A DNA stretch of 64,000 nucleotides from Chitinophaga polysaccharea (lineage in GTDB: Bacteria > Bacteroidota > Bacteroidia > Chitinophagales > Chitinophagaceae), in contig NZ_CABFVU010000001.1 in the NCBI RefSeq assembly GCF_902150045.1, positions 2,108,001 through 2,172,000 on the forward strand, read 5' to 3'. Shown here in pieces: positions 8,358 through 16,747 of the stretch. A program made the position numbers and the translations under genes. The first letter of the stretch is position 1, and the number at the start of each line of letters is the position of its first letter. The notes under the pieces were generated by a model. It had not been told where the DNA came from and did no database searches. It worked only from the letters and a program-made list of their open reading frames with translations.

Positions 8358-9038
8358 CTATTCTTCTGTTTTCTTCTTGCGTGGCTTGGCAGCTTTTTTA
8401 GGTTCTTCACCTTCTGCGGCCGGTGCGTCATCTTTCTTTGCTTTGGCTTTTTTGGGTGCTTTTTCTTCAGCGCCTGTTTCGCCTTCTTCTTTTTCAGCAG
8501 CCTTTTTAGCGCGGGGCTTCTTAGGCTTTTCTTCTGTAGCTGCTTCTTCAGTAGCTGCAGGCGCTGCTTTCTTCTTTTTCTCCGGAGCAGCGGTTTCTTC
8601 TACTGCCACTTCTTCCACTTCACCTTCACCTTCGGCGAGGATCTCGTCAAATTTCAACAGATCGTTTGCTTTGAGGATACCAAACCATTTTACCATCTTC
8701 TTCATATCACTCACATACACTCTGTCTTCATCAAATTCAGGGAATACGCTTTTGAAATAAGCTTTGATAGCATTGTTGTCTGCTTTACCTGCTACAGGCG
8801 GGTGTGCCGCTGCTTTTTCGTCCATGGCCTTAAATACTTCAGCCAGGTTTACGTTTTCGCCGGTAGTGAATACTTCAATACTTTCCAGTGGAGTAAAATT
8901 ATGCACGCGGGAAGATACAAACCTTGTACTTTTATCTTCCAGTGACCTTACGATGGCGCCATCTTGTTTACTGGCTACTAACTGAAACAAACCGCCCAAT
9001 CCGGTTACTGCAACAATTTCTCTGTACTGCATGTTCAA
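8358..9038 (-). CDS. DUF5606-domain protein with Lys/Ala/Glu-rich tail
   Basis: A 226-residue protein. Residues about 1-135 match the Bacteroidetes DUF5606 family (start MNMQYREIVAVTGLGGLFQL; GAIVRSLEDKSTRFV; KMVKWFGILKAN). The function is unknown. Residues 150-226 form a low-complexity tail of alternating acidic/Ala and Lys/Pro blocks (EKKKKAAPAA, KKPRAKKAAEKEE, KPRKKKTEE), like histone H1-type or ribosome-associated tails. It is probably disordered and able to bind nucleic acid. No signal peptide or membrane segment. The N-terminal core is conserved and the tail is expected to vary in length between strains. The gene stands alone between two convergently spaced minus-strand genes. Confidence 0.8.
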   Translation of the reverse strand: MNMQYREIVAVTGLGGLFQLVASKQDGAIVRSLEDKSTRFVSSRVHNFTPLESIEVFTTGENVNLAEVFKAMDEKAAAHPPVAGKADNNAIKAYFKSVFPEFDEDRVYVSDMKKMVKWFGILKANDLLKFDEILAEGEGEVEEVAVEETAAPEKKKKAAPAATEEAATEEKPKKPRAKKAAEKEEGETGAEEKAPKKAKAKKDDAPAAEGEEPKKAAKPRKKKTEE

Positions 9039-9126
9039 ATTTTTAGGAAGCGCAAATATAAAGTAATTATAATAGATTGCCCACGGCTATTTTTAGCTTG
9101 TAAAAAGCCGGCAACGGGGGCATGCG

Positions 9127-10836
9127 TCAGTTCAACTTTCGTGCCATGACCACCGTGCGTTTCAGGCGTTTCACGAATCCCTGAAGATTAAATATCTCTA
9201 TAAAAAATATATAAATCCCTGGCGGTAAAACTACTGCATTTTCTCCAATTCCGTCCCAGGACAAAGATCCGGTATTTCCCATCAACATATTACGCGCAAG
9301 GTACTTCACCTGTTTCCCCTGCAGGTCGTATACAGTGACGTTCCCAATGAAACCCGGGCCGGGCAGGCGCCAGGAGAGTTTCGTTATATCGTCTGTTCCA
9401 TCATGATCAGGGGAGAAGACCTCTGGTAATACTGCAATATTCAGCGAATCGCCGGCATCCTCCCCGCGCTGTGAGTTCAGCGATCCGGGAGTGGCATATC
9501 CGGCAGTAGCGGCAGCGGAGTGCCAGTTGGCGCCATCAGATGCGGGCAGCCCGTACTGCAACCGCTCCAGCGAAATACCCTGCAGTTCACTGGCCAGTGG
9601 GAAATGTTGACCGCTGCTATATGGCAGTTCATCAATCACCATGCTATCTGCACGTAGCAGCACCACGTCTCCTCCTCCCAGCGACATAGAAGGCAGACTG
9701 CTTATTTCCTGGATATTTTCCGGTGACCGGCAATTGTAGTATCCGCAAAGCAGTTCCTTATCTGTGGTAAGTGCCAGCAGCTGTCCTGGCATCAGCAGAC
9801 GGCCACCGGTGCCCATCTTTTTAAAAACACCCAATCTGCCAACAGCATTACGGGCGCAAAGCCGCAGCTCATCCAGGTTCACCGCTTTGTGGCTGGCATT
9901 GTACAGTTCAATAAATTCAGGAATGCCTGTTGGTGGGTAAAACAGTACCTCATTAATCAACACATCGTTTACCACAGGGAGTTGAGGTACGCCAAGCGTA
10001 ACGCTGTTATACATATTACTGATGGCGCCATTACAGTCTGGCAACCCCGTGGCACTGACAGTATATATTTCCTGCGGCTGTATAGCGGCTCCCAGCTTTA
10101 GTTCCACGCTGTTAAACAGCGGAGGCAGCACCCGGCATGTAATAACCTGTATGCCGCCATTCAGCTGGTAATGCGCAGGATCTGCCGCAGCTATGCTATC
10201 CAGCGTACGGCTGAATTGCAGCAATATATGTATACTGTCTGCCAGCGCGGCAAACAGGAGATCTGGCTTACCGGGATCAATGGTATTGGCCGCAGCGGCG
10301 TTGGCAATACCAGGCGTACCGCCTGCAGGGGCTGTGCTGGCCATCCAGTTCGCCTTACCGCTGCATGGGAAAGCCGTGTTGATCATTTCCAGGCTGGTTC
10401 CGCCTTTGCCGGCCTTTCCACCTGCATACCATCCCTGGTGATAATCTACGGTATGTATAACTCTCCGGGAGGCATCATATAAAACAATCAGCGCGCTGTC
10501 GTCTGCCACTGCGGGGAAACGGTCTATTCCCATGATATTGGAAATGTTATAGCTGTTCACTGCTGCAGTGGCGCAGAGCAGCAGCAAACTGTCCGGCTGC
10601 AGCAAAACTGCGGGCAGCAATACTTCCCTCTTATTCACGGCAAGCCGCCAGCTGCTCAACTGTACCGGCTCACTGCTGATATTCCGCAGCTCTATGTATT
10701 CATATGGCGGCAATCCCAGTACGGGAGAAGGTTTGGGCATTATTTCGTGAATCACTACATCATAAATAGCCGGTTTTTGTGCAAAACCGGCGGTAAACAG
10801 CAGCAACAGGAAGGAACAAACAAGGGTTAACCGCAT
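9127..10836 (-). CDS. Secreted lamin-tail-domain protein with gliding-type C-terminal domain
   Basis: A 569-residue protein from the ATG at 10836, which opens a Sec signal peptide (MRLTLVCSFLLLLFTAGFAQ); the frame extends 20 codons further upstream without a signal-like sequence. It has two lamin-tail domains (IHEIMPKPSPVLG...PYEYIELRN near residue 25 and LINEVLFYPPTGIPEFIELYN near 310), linked by an Ig-like segment, then a C-terminal domain (about 475-569, VLPEVFSPDHDGTDDITKLSW...GIYIFFIEIFN) like gliding-motility/CHU_C domains that act as T9SS sorting signals. It is probably exported by T9SS to the surface or medium. Lamin-tail domains often accompany secreted nucleases or adhesins; no catalytic motif is visible here. 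It ends 90 bp after the DUF5606 start. Confidence 0.85.
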   Translation of the reverse strand: MRLTLVCSFLLLLFTAGFAQKPAIYDVVIHEIMPKPSPVLGLPPYEYIELRNISSEPVQLSSWRLAVNKREVLLPAVLLQPDSLLLLCATAAVNSYNISNIMGIDRFPAVADDSALIVLYDASRRVIHTVDYHQGWYAGGKAGKGGTSLEMINTAFPCSGKANWMASTAPAGGTPGIANAAAANTIDPGKPDLLFAALADSIHILLQFSRTLDSIAAADPAHYQLNGGIQVITCRVLPPLFNSVELKLGAAIQPQEIYTVSATGLPDCNGAISNMYNSVTLGVPQLPVVNDVLINEVLFYPPTGIPEFIELYNASHKAVNLDELRLCARNAVGRLGVFKKMGTGGRLLMPGQLLALTTDKELLCGYYNCRSPENIQEISSLPSMSLGGGDVVLLRADSMVIDELPYSSGQHFPLASELQGISLERLQYGLPASDGANWHSAAATAGYATPGSLNSQRGEDAGDSLNIAVLPEVFSPDHDGTDDITKLSWRLPGPGFIGNVTVYDLQGKQVKYLARNMLMGNTGSLSWDGIGENAVVLPPGIYIFFIEIFNLQGFVKRLKRTVVMARKLN

Positions 10837-10946
10837 AAACAATAATTTATCGTTTTCAAACTTAACGCCCAACCGGTTACCGGATGTTAATGCCATGTAA
10901 ACGGCAAAAAAAATTCTTAATGTTATGAAAAGCGGGGGCTATATGT

Positions 10947-10954
10947 TAATTTTG
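10947..10954 (+). promoter_or_regulatory. -7 element of asd
   Basis: taattttg matches TAnnTTTG, 30 bp before the asd ATG. The triplet at the -33 position is TTA rather than TTG. Confidence 0.5.
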
Positions 10955-10983
10955 GGCTTCCAAAATTAAAAATGTAAAACAAA

Positions 10984-11973
10984 ATGAAAGTTGCCGTAGT
11001 TGGAGCGACCGGACTGGTAGGCTCAAAAATGTTACAGGTGTTAACGGAAAGAAACTTTCCCGTTACAGAATTGATTCCCGTGGCTTCTGAGAAGTCTGTT
11101 GGTAAGGAAGTAACATTTAAGGGTAAGACCTGGAAGGTGGTGAGTGCCGATACAGCAATTTCCATGCAACCAAATGTAGCTATCTTTTCTGCCGGCGGCG
11201 GCACTTCCCTGGAGTGGGCCCCCAAGTTTGCAGCAGCGGGTATTACAGTTATTGATAACTCCAGTGCATGGAGAATGGATCCTACCAAGAAACTGGTAGT
11301 TCCTGAAGTAAATGGCGATGCTATTACACAGGAAGATAAAATTATTGCCAATCCTAACTGTTCTACCATCCAGATGGTACTGGTCCTGAAGCCTCTGCAT
11401 GAAAAATATAAAATCAAAAGGGTAGTGGTGTCTACCTATCAATCGGTAACCGGTACCGGTGTAAAGGCGGTAACTCAACTGATGAATGAAAGAAAGGGAG
11501 TAACCGGCGAAATGGCATATGCTTATCCGATAGATCTGAATGTTATTCCGCAGATAGACGTGTTTCTCGATAACGGCTATACGAAAGAAGAAATGAAGAT
11601 GGTGAATGAAACAAAAAAGATCATGAGAGACGACAGCATCCTGGTAACGGCTACGACTGTACGTATTCCGGTAATGGGAGGGCATAGTGAATCGGTGAAT
11701 ATAGAGTTTGAAAATGAATACGATGTGGCGGAACTGAGGGCTTTACTTGAAAGAACGCCGGGGGTAATAGTTGTAGACGACCCATCGAAAGCTTTATACC
11801 CTATGCCGAAGGATGCGCATGATAAAGACGAAGTGTTTGTAGGCCGTATCCGCAGGGATGAAACACAGCCTAAAACAGTGAATATGTGGATAGTGGCAGA
11901 TAATCTTCGCAAAGGAGCAGCTACTAATGCAGTACAGATAGCAGAATACCTCAGCGGCAAAAACTGGCTGTAA
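10984..11973 (+). CDS. asd: Aspartate-semialdehyde dehydrogenase
   Basis: A 329-residue cytosolic enzyme that reduces aspartyl phosphate to aspartate semialdehyde with NADPH, the branch step to lysine/diaminopimelate, threonine and methionine. The dinucleotide-binding GATGLVG is at residues 7-13, the catalytic Cys is C126 in NPNCSTIQ, the active-site His lies in GGHSESVN near 233, and SSAWRMDP at 93-100 is the phosphate/substrate loop. Length and motif order match the short Gram-positive/Bacteroidetes-type Asd. It is monocistronic: a -7 element lies upstream and a strong terminator follows at 12065. No other lysine or threonine pathway gene is in the window. Confidence 0.96.
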   Translation: MKVAVVGATGLVGSKMLQVLTERNFPVTELIPVASEKSVGKEVTFKGKTWKVVSADTAISMQPNVAIFSAGGGTSLEWAPKFAAAGITVIDNSSAWRMDPTKKLVVPEVNGDAITQEDKIIANPNCSTIQMVLVLKPLHEKYKIKRVVVSTYQSVTGTGVKAVTQLMNERKGVTGEMAYAYPIDLNVIPQIDVFLDNGYTKEEMKMVNETKKIMRDDSILVTATTVRIPVMGGHSESVNIEFENEYDVAELRALLERTPGVIVVDDPSKALYPMPKDAHDKDEVFVGRIRRDETQPKTVNMWIVADNLRKGAATNAVQIAEYLSGKNWL

Positions 11974-12064
11974 TCATACTGTTGTGCTATGTAATTAAGG
12001 TGCTATATCACATTTAATGGCGCCTCCCGTATATGACTATACGAAGACATATCTATAACTCGTT

Positions 12065-12096
12065 AAGAGCAAGCAATTTACCGCTTGCTCTTTTTT
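12065..12096 (+). terminator. Rho-independent terminator of asd
   Basis: aagagcaagc (12065-12074) pairs with gcttgctctt (12083-12092) around an 8-nt loop, followed by further T residues (12091-12096). It lies 92 bp after the asd stop. Confidence 0.85.
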
Positions 12097-12194
12097 ACGT
12101 GTTTTACAAAATCATAACACGCAAAGCCTAAAAATTACACGGAAGTAGTATTGATTTGTGCGGGATAAAATTCAATTTTGGTAATAATAATCCT

Positions 12195-12284
12195 ATGCCA
12201 ACTAATCTCTTTGAAAGAGAAGAGGAGTCCAATTTTAGAGATGCCGGTATTTTTCGTTATTTTCTAATCAGAAAACACCCTTAA
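12195..12284 (+). CDS. Very short ORF (29 aa), possible leader peptide
   Basis: ATG 12195 to TAA 12284 encodes 29 residues starting MPTNLFEREEESNF and ending FRYFLIRKHP. It ends 5 bp before the next ORF (12290), so the two could be translationally coupled. The family is not recognised. It is reported because the spacing is tight and the region is otherwise empty, but it may be chance. Confidence 0.25.
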   Translation: MPTNLFEREEESNFRDAGIFRYFLIRKHP

Positions 12285-12289
12285 GTCCT

Positions 12290-12541
12290 ATGAAAACCAA
12301 CACCAATCGAGAGCTTTTGTTAATGCACAAGTTCACCGAAGAGTGGAGCACTAATTTCTCTTCACAGGTATCCAGGATCATGAACATCGTTGATCAGCAG
12401 GATACGCTTGACGGAATTATACCTATTATTGAGGTGGCCAATGTTTACAATCAACGTTTTGCTCAGGCGCGCACTGACAAGGAAAATCTATTAAAGAACC
12501 GCAAAGCACGGCCGTTTGAATTCCTGATTCACAAGAATTGA
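12290..12541 (+). CDS. Small hypothetical cytosolic protein (83 aa)
   Basis: An 83-residue protein without signal peptide or membrane segment, mostly helical (KFTEEWSTNFSSQVSRIM, DGIIPIIEVANVYNQRFAQA), with a basic segment NLLKNRKARPFEF near the end. The family is not recognised. Codon use looks normal for the neighbourhood. It follows the asd terminator and a 29-codon ORF, and precedes a 43-codon membrane ORF on the same strand, so these small ORFs may form one transcript. No clear Shine-Dalgarno or -7 element was seen. Confidence 0.5.
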   Translation: MKTNTNRELLLMHKFTEEWSTNFSSQVSRIMNIVDQQDTLDGIIPIIEVANVYNQRFAQARTDKENLLKNRKARPFEFLIHKN

Positions 12542-12562
12542 CCCGGGTAAACCGGATAAGTA

Positions 12563-12753
12563 TTTATTAGTTTATCAGATAGTTAAGCGAAATGAAGTTC
12601 CCGGGAGAAAATAAAGAACCATTTGCCTATATATTGGTTTGGATACTGGGTATTATCTGCGGTATCTTTTTCTTACTATTGTTTGCAAGCGCTATCTATA
12701 TGTTAGTAACAGGCGACTATTAAAGCAGGTTAATTATCTGATAAACTAATAAA
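12563..12753. repeat. 24-bp inverted repeats flanking a 43-codon ORF
   Basis: The segment 12563-12586 and the reverse complement of 12730-12753 agree at 23 of 24 positions (core agtttatcagat / atctgataaact). The 191-bp unit contains one complete small ORF (12592-12723). It could be a MITE-like element or paired stems at both ends of a small transcript. No target-site duplication is evident. Confidence 0.6.
12592..12723 (+). CDS. Small single-pass membrane protein (43 aa)
   Basis: ATG 12592 to TAA 12723 encodes 43 residues: a short hydrophilic start (MKFPGENKEPF), then one long hydrophobic helix (about residues 12-37, with LVWILGIICGIFFLLLF) and the tail MLVTGDY. It is a convincing single-span membrane protein by composition. 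The family is not recognised. It is enclosed by a 24-bp inverted repeat, and its stop lies just 6 bp before the right arm. The function is unknown; small spans of this kind often modulate larger membrane complexes or act as type I toxins, but nothing here decides between these. Confidence 0.5.
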   Translation: MKFPGENKEPFAYILVWILGIICGIFFLLLFASAIYMLVTGDY

Positions 12754-12765
12754 CTACCGGTGGTA

Positions 12766-13425
12766 TCAATCCATGGCGCGGTTAATGAATTGCAACAGTG
12801 GTTGCATCAGCGCAAATGTTTTCAGTATTTCCTTTACCATGGCAGGCTGTGTACATGCTTCATCCGTTAGGGGATGCGACACGATCACGCTTTTCAGCTT
12901 CAGATACGCAATAGCCGGGTTATCTGGCAAATATCCCTGTGGCGCTGTTTTCAATGCATCGCCCTCTACCTTCCCGAAATGTTTAATAAATTCTTTATTG
13001 GAAATAATTTGTTCAAATTCACGGAAATTATAGTCGATTTCCTGGCGGAGTTTTTTCAGTTCGGGCGCTGCCGGCATCCAGATGCCGCCGCCCGCAAAAC
13101 TGTTACCTCCGGGTTCCAGGTGAAAATAATACCCTGCGAGTGTGGATTTCTTGCCACCTGCCTGAAAGGAAGCGCCGAGATTGGTTTTATAAGGCGTTTT
13201 ATCTTTTGAGAATCTGATATCCTTATAAATGCGAAAAACGCAGTCTTTTACCTGTAGCCCCTGCATGGTGGCATCCTGTCTTGCCAACCCATCTATAAGC
13301 TGTTGTACTATGCTTTCAAAATCGGCCTTGGCGGACAGGTATTCGGTTTTGTGTTCGTCGAACCAGACTTTGTCATTATTCAGCCTGAGCGACTTTAGGA
13401 ATTTTAACGTGGACGGCTGCAGCAT
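12766..13425 (-). CDS. DUF2461 family protein
   Basis: A 219-residue cytosolic protein of the DUF2461/TIGR02453 family. Family landmarks are an N-terminal FLKSLRLNNDKVWFDEHK, the segment FRIYKDIRFSKDKTPYKTNLGASF (about residues 65-88) and GYYFHLEPGGNSFAGGGIWMP (about 98-118). The biochemical role is unknown. It is complete for the family (about 220 residues). The gene stands alone; the ATG at 13425 is followed by the expected conserved start. It converges with the small-ORF group and its stop is 13 bp from the inverted-repeat unit at 12563-12753. Confidence 0.88.
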   Translation of the reverse strand: MLQPSTLKFLKSLRLNNDKVWFDEHKTEYLSAKADFESIVQQLIDGLARQDATMQGLQVKDCVFRIYKDIRFSKDKTPYKTNLGASFQAGGKKSTLAGYYFHLEPGGNSFAGGGIWMPAAPELKKLRQEIDYNFREFEQIISNKEFIKHFGKVEGDALKTAPQGYLPDNPAIAYLKLKSVIVSHPLTDEACTQPAMVKEILKTFALMQPLLQFINRAMD

Positions 13426-13501
13426 TACTTCTTTTTGCCAGCAAGATAATACAAATCATTTATGGTTTGGGGAATTTTGAAGGGTCATTTTCCCTGGTCA
13501 T

Positions 13502-13564
13502 AAAAAACAGGTGCAGGATACTTGCCGGAAGAGGGTTTCTTTCCATAGCAAATTCCTGCACCTG
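13502..13564 (-). terminator. Terminator of the porin gene
   Basis: caggtgcagga (13508-13518) pairs perfectly with tcctgcacctg (13554-13564). On the minus strand the stem is followed by TTTTTTA. The large loop (35 nt) holds a weaker inner stem. It lies 15 bp after the porin stop. Confidence 0.75.
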
Positions 13565-13578
13565 AGTGAATGCAACTT

Positions 13579-14664
13579 TTAGAAGTGGTAGGTGGCGGCT
13601 AATAAAACATTGGATGTTATATCAGCAGGTTTTCCATCCGACTTGCTGAAAATATCTGCAGAAGCCTTATCTACCCTGAACTCCGGCATTATAGTTAGGT
13701 TTCCTACCTTATAATTAAAGGTAAGTGTACCAGCTACTACATTACCGCCATCGGGAACGGCTCCAAAAACTTTAAGTCCGTCTTTATCACTGAAATATTC
13801 ACCACGAAGGGTTAAGCCCAGCTTCTCTGTGAAATCAAGGTTCACATACAGGGCATTACCCCACCATTTCATATTTTCGCGGGTACTTTTGGGAGCACGC
13901 GTATCAGAATAGGTGCTGTAGGTAGCATTATAGCCCAGGCCGAATACAGTATTGAACTGGTAAGTAGCTACCAGGTCTACCTGGTGGTTCTGGATGCCGA
14001 ATGTATCTTTTCCCTCGAGATAGTTCAGGTATAATTTAATGGGCGTTTCTGCCGGTGCGAAACCCAGCTGAGCGCCAATATATTTGTGGCTGTTAAGGGT
14101 TACTGACTTCAGATCAGTTGGGTTAAAAACGCCTACCATAGCGCTTAAAGAGGAAGTGAGCGCAATATCTGCCTTTACACCGGTATTGAAGAAAGGACCA
14201 TAACTAAACATATAGCTCATGCTATAGTTTTTATTGGCATAAGCGTCTACCAGTTCATAGCCCACATGTGTGGCAAAGCTACCAAGACTCACCTTTACTT
14301 TTTCAACTACCTGGTAAGAAACATACAATTGTTTGATCGCCATAGAAAGGCCGTTGGCGGAACCGGGTACATCGTTGTAGGAAAATTCACCGGCCCTCTT
14401 TCCAAAACCCAGGTCGGCTACGATGCTACCATTCTTAAATCCGTGTTCTACTTTCAGTGATACCATTCCCAGTTCAAATGAATTATGAGAATTGGTAAAG
14501 CTGGTTTTATTATCAGTATAATTTCCGTTGAGATTGTATTTATAATACACATCTGCAGATCCTGATAATTTAAAAGCGGGTGCAGATGTACTATCTGTCG
14601 TGGTTTGTGACATGGCAACCAGAGTGCTGCCCATGGCAAGCAAGGTCGTTAACATTCTTTTCAT
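13579..14664 (-). CDS. OmpL-like beta-barrel porin (BBP2 type)
   Basis: A 361-residue protein with a Sec signal peptide (MKRMLTTLLAMGSTLVAMSQ). The body is made of amphipathic strands, with the opening KLSGSADVYYKYNLN and final strand SNVLLAATYHF, a terminal aromatic typical of BamA-inserted barrels. It resembles the putative beta-barrel porin-2 family. It lies directly downstream (282 bp) of the ammonium transporter on the same strand; such porin/Amt pairs are recurrent in Bacteroidetes, and the porin may let ammonium or small nitrogen compounds through the outer membrane, an inference from context. It has its own terminator at 13508-13564. Confidence 0.82.
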   Translation of the reverse strand: MKRMLTTLLAMGSTLVAMSQTTTDSTSAPAFKLSGSADVYYKYNLNGNYTDNKTSFTNSHNSFELGMVSLKVEHGFKNGSIVADLGFGKRAGEFSYNDVPGSANGLSMAIKQLYVSYQVVEKVKVSLGSFATHVGYELVDAYANKNYSMSYMFSYGPFFNTGVKADIALTSSLSAMVGVFNPTDLKSVTLNSHKYIGAQLGFAPAETPIKLYLNYLEGKDTFGIQNHQVDLVATYQFNTVFGLGYNATYSTYSDTRAPKSTRENMKWWGNALYVNLDFTEKLGLTLRGEYFSDKDGLKVFGAVPDGGNVVAGTLTFNYKVGNLTIMPEFRVDKASADIFSKSDGKPADITSNVLLAATYHF

Positions 14665-14767
14665 ACTTATAAATTTGGTTGATAAAATGGTAAGTAATGC
14701 GGCCTTTTCTCACGGATTCTTTCGGGGGGTGCGTGCTACTGTTTCTGATGCTACTACAGAAATAGAA

Positions 14768-14846
14768 GGAATGGATAATCAGTAATTAATGATTGGTGCG
14801 AGTTTCACTTATTTACAGCAAGTTCTAACTACCAATTATCCATTCC
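14768..14846. repeat. Inverted repeat between porin and amt
   Basis: ggaatggataat (14768-14779) and attatccattcc (14835-14846) are perfect 12-bp inverted repeats with a 55-nt spacer. They sit in the 282-bp gap between the amt stop and the porin start, so they could end the amt transcript or bind a regulator of the porin. Confidence 0.45.
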
Positions 14847-14946
14847 AGGTTCTTACAACGTAAAGTATATGCGTTTAATAAAGTTGATAAATATCGTACT
14901 CAAAGAACTGTAACTCTTGTTCTACACCAGCAAAGGGTGTAATGTT

Positions 14947-16338
14947 TCAGGAGTGAACCAGTTCGTCTTCTTCTTTCAGTGAACCGTTATCGGATATGCT
15001 GATCATAGAAGGATGATAGTTTTCGTTGTGTTGTGTAACATCCAGACCCAGCTCTTCTTCTTCTTCAGATACACGCAGCGGGTGGATCAGGTTGATGAGC
15101 TTGAAGATGCCAAAAGATACGATGAAGCTGTAACCTACTACCAGTAACAGGCCCAGTACCTGGTTCTTGAACAGGTCGAAGTTGCCATAGAACCAACCAT
15201 CTGTACCTGCTGAATTTACTGCTTTGGTAGCAAAGATACCTGTGAGCAGCATACCTACCATACCACCTAAACCGTGGCAAGGGAATACATCGAGTGTATC
15301 ATCAATGCTGGTTTTGGATTTCCAGTGTACAGCGATATTGGAAATGATAGCGGCAATGAAACCAATGAATATACTTTGTGGGATAGCAACAAAACCAGCT
15401 GCAGGTGTAATGGCTACCAGGCCAACTACCGCACCGATGCAGAAACCGAGTGCAGATGGTTTCCTTCCGCGGATCACATCAAAAAACACCCATGATAAAC
15501 CGGCAGCAGCAGTAGCTGTGTTAGTAGTAGCAAAGGCTGAAGCAGCAAGAGCGTTGGCGCTCAAAGCAGAACCTGCGTTGAAACCGAACCAGCCAAACCA
15601 CAGTAAACCGGTGCCCAGTAATACAAATGGAATGTTTGCAGGCTGTAATTCTTTCTTCTCGATATGATCTTTTCTTCTTTTCAGTACCAGGGCTCCGGCC
15701 AGTGCAGCGCAACCCGCAGAAATATGTACCACAGTACCACCGGCAAAATCAAGTACGCCTAATTTAAACAGGATGCCATCGGGATGCCAGGTCCAGTGTG
15801 CAATAGGTGCATACACCAGTATGCTGAACAACACCATGAACAATACATATGAAGTGAAACGGATCCTTCCGGCCACTGCTCCTACCACCAGTGCAGGGGT
15901 AATGATCGCAAACTTCATCTGGAAGAGTGCAAACAGTAACAGCGGAATAGTGGGGGCCAGGCTCCAGGGGGCTCCTGACCCTACATTTTGAAACATAAAA
16001 AATGTACCGGGATCTCCAATAAGACCATTATGAGATTTACCAAACGCCAGGCTGAACCCAACTACCAACCAAACAATGCTGATTAAACCCGTAGCAATAA
16101 AACTTTGCATCATGGTAGAAATAACATTCTTCTTATTTACCATGCCTCCGTAAAAGAAGGATAAACCGGGAGTCATCAAAAATACCAGGGATGATGCTAC
16201 AAGAATCCAGGCGATATCAGCGGAATTATATTTGCTGGCGTCAGCAAAACTTGGGAGGGAGGGCATAAAAATCCCAACTATTGCGATAAGCGCAAGGAAA
16301 ATGAAGGGGAGATAGTCCTGAAAAGATACTTTCTTCAT
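14947..16338 (-). CDS. amt: Ammonium transporter (Amt/MEP/Rh)
   Basis: A 463-residue inner-membrane channel with about 11 helices that conducts ammonium/ammonia. Amt landmarks include the start of the core NSADIAWILVASSLVFLMTPGLSFFYGG (about residues 38-66), GFSLAFG, APIAHWTWHPDG with the conserved pore region, DFAGGTVVHISAGCAALAGA (about 197-216, first pore His), and FPCHGLGGMVGMLLTG (about 345-360, second His). An extended C-terminal tail (EEEEELGLDVTQHN...) carries the usual regulatory region. No glnK/glnB gene is adjacent, which is unusual for amt. An AT-rich 409-bp region lies upstream; the porin follows downstream. Confidence 0.95.
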   Translation of the reverse strand: MKKVSFQDYLPFIFLALIAIVGIFMPSLPSFADASKYNSADIAWILVASSLVFLMTPGLSFFYGGMVNKKNVISTMMQSFIATGLISIVWLVVGFSLAFGKSHNGLIGDPGTFFMFQNVGSGAPWSLAPTIPLLLFALFQMKFAIITPALVVGAVAGRIRFTSYVLFMVLFSILVYAPIAHWTWHPDGILFKLGVLDFAGGTVVHISAGCAALAGALVLKRRKDHIEKKELQPANIPFVLLGTGLLWFGWFGFNAGSALSANALAASAFATTNTATAAAGLSWVFFDVIRGRKPSALGFCIGAVVGLVAITPAAGFVAIPQSIFIGFIAAIISNIAVHWKSKTSIDDTLDVFPCHGLGGMVGMLLTGIFATKAVNSAGTDGWFYGNFDLFKNQVLGLLLVVGYSFIVSFGIFKLINLIHPLRVSEEEEELGLDVTQHNENYHPSMISISDNGSLKEEDELVHS

Positions 16339-16747
16339 AGCGTTTGATTTTTAAATTTCTTAAATAAAAGTAGATCTGAAATTTAAAACATCAAATAGAA
16401 GGGACTAAAAATAGAAATATTTGAATAAGGGATACGATAATTAGGATTAAATCAATGATATTACAATTAATAATAATATTAATTATATTTTTTTAAGATA
16501 TAAGGGCTATTAACGGGTCAATTTTATGCTTTAAAATGCTGGTTATCAATGCAGTTAGAAGAATATTAAGGAAAGGTTAACATTTTTCAAATTTACCAGG
16601 TGCACTTGCTACTGTAACAAGGAAGATAAGCTCATAAGCACCTGGTAAATAATAGTATATAAATTATATTTTTACTACTTTAATTGCTGGAACAACTAAT
16701 TTATATTATAAATAATTACATATAATGTTCTGAAATTACGAAGTCAA
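16339..16747. other. AT-rich intergenic region upstream of amt
   Basis: A 409-bp gap without a convincing ORF. Next to amt it is strongly AT-rich (16430-16500), as expected for a controlled promoter. An inverted repeat atttaccaggtgc (16591-16603) / gcacctggtaaat (16638-16650), 13 perfect pairs with a 34-nt spacer, lies about 100 bp beyond the uvrB stop. It may close the uvrB transcript, although it has no T tract. Confidence 0.5.
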
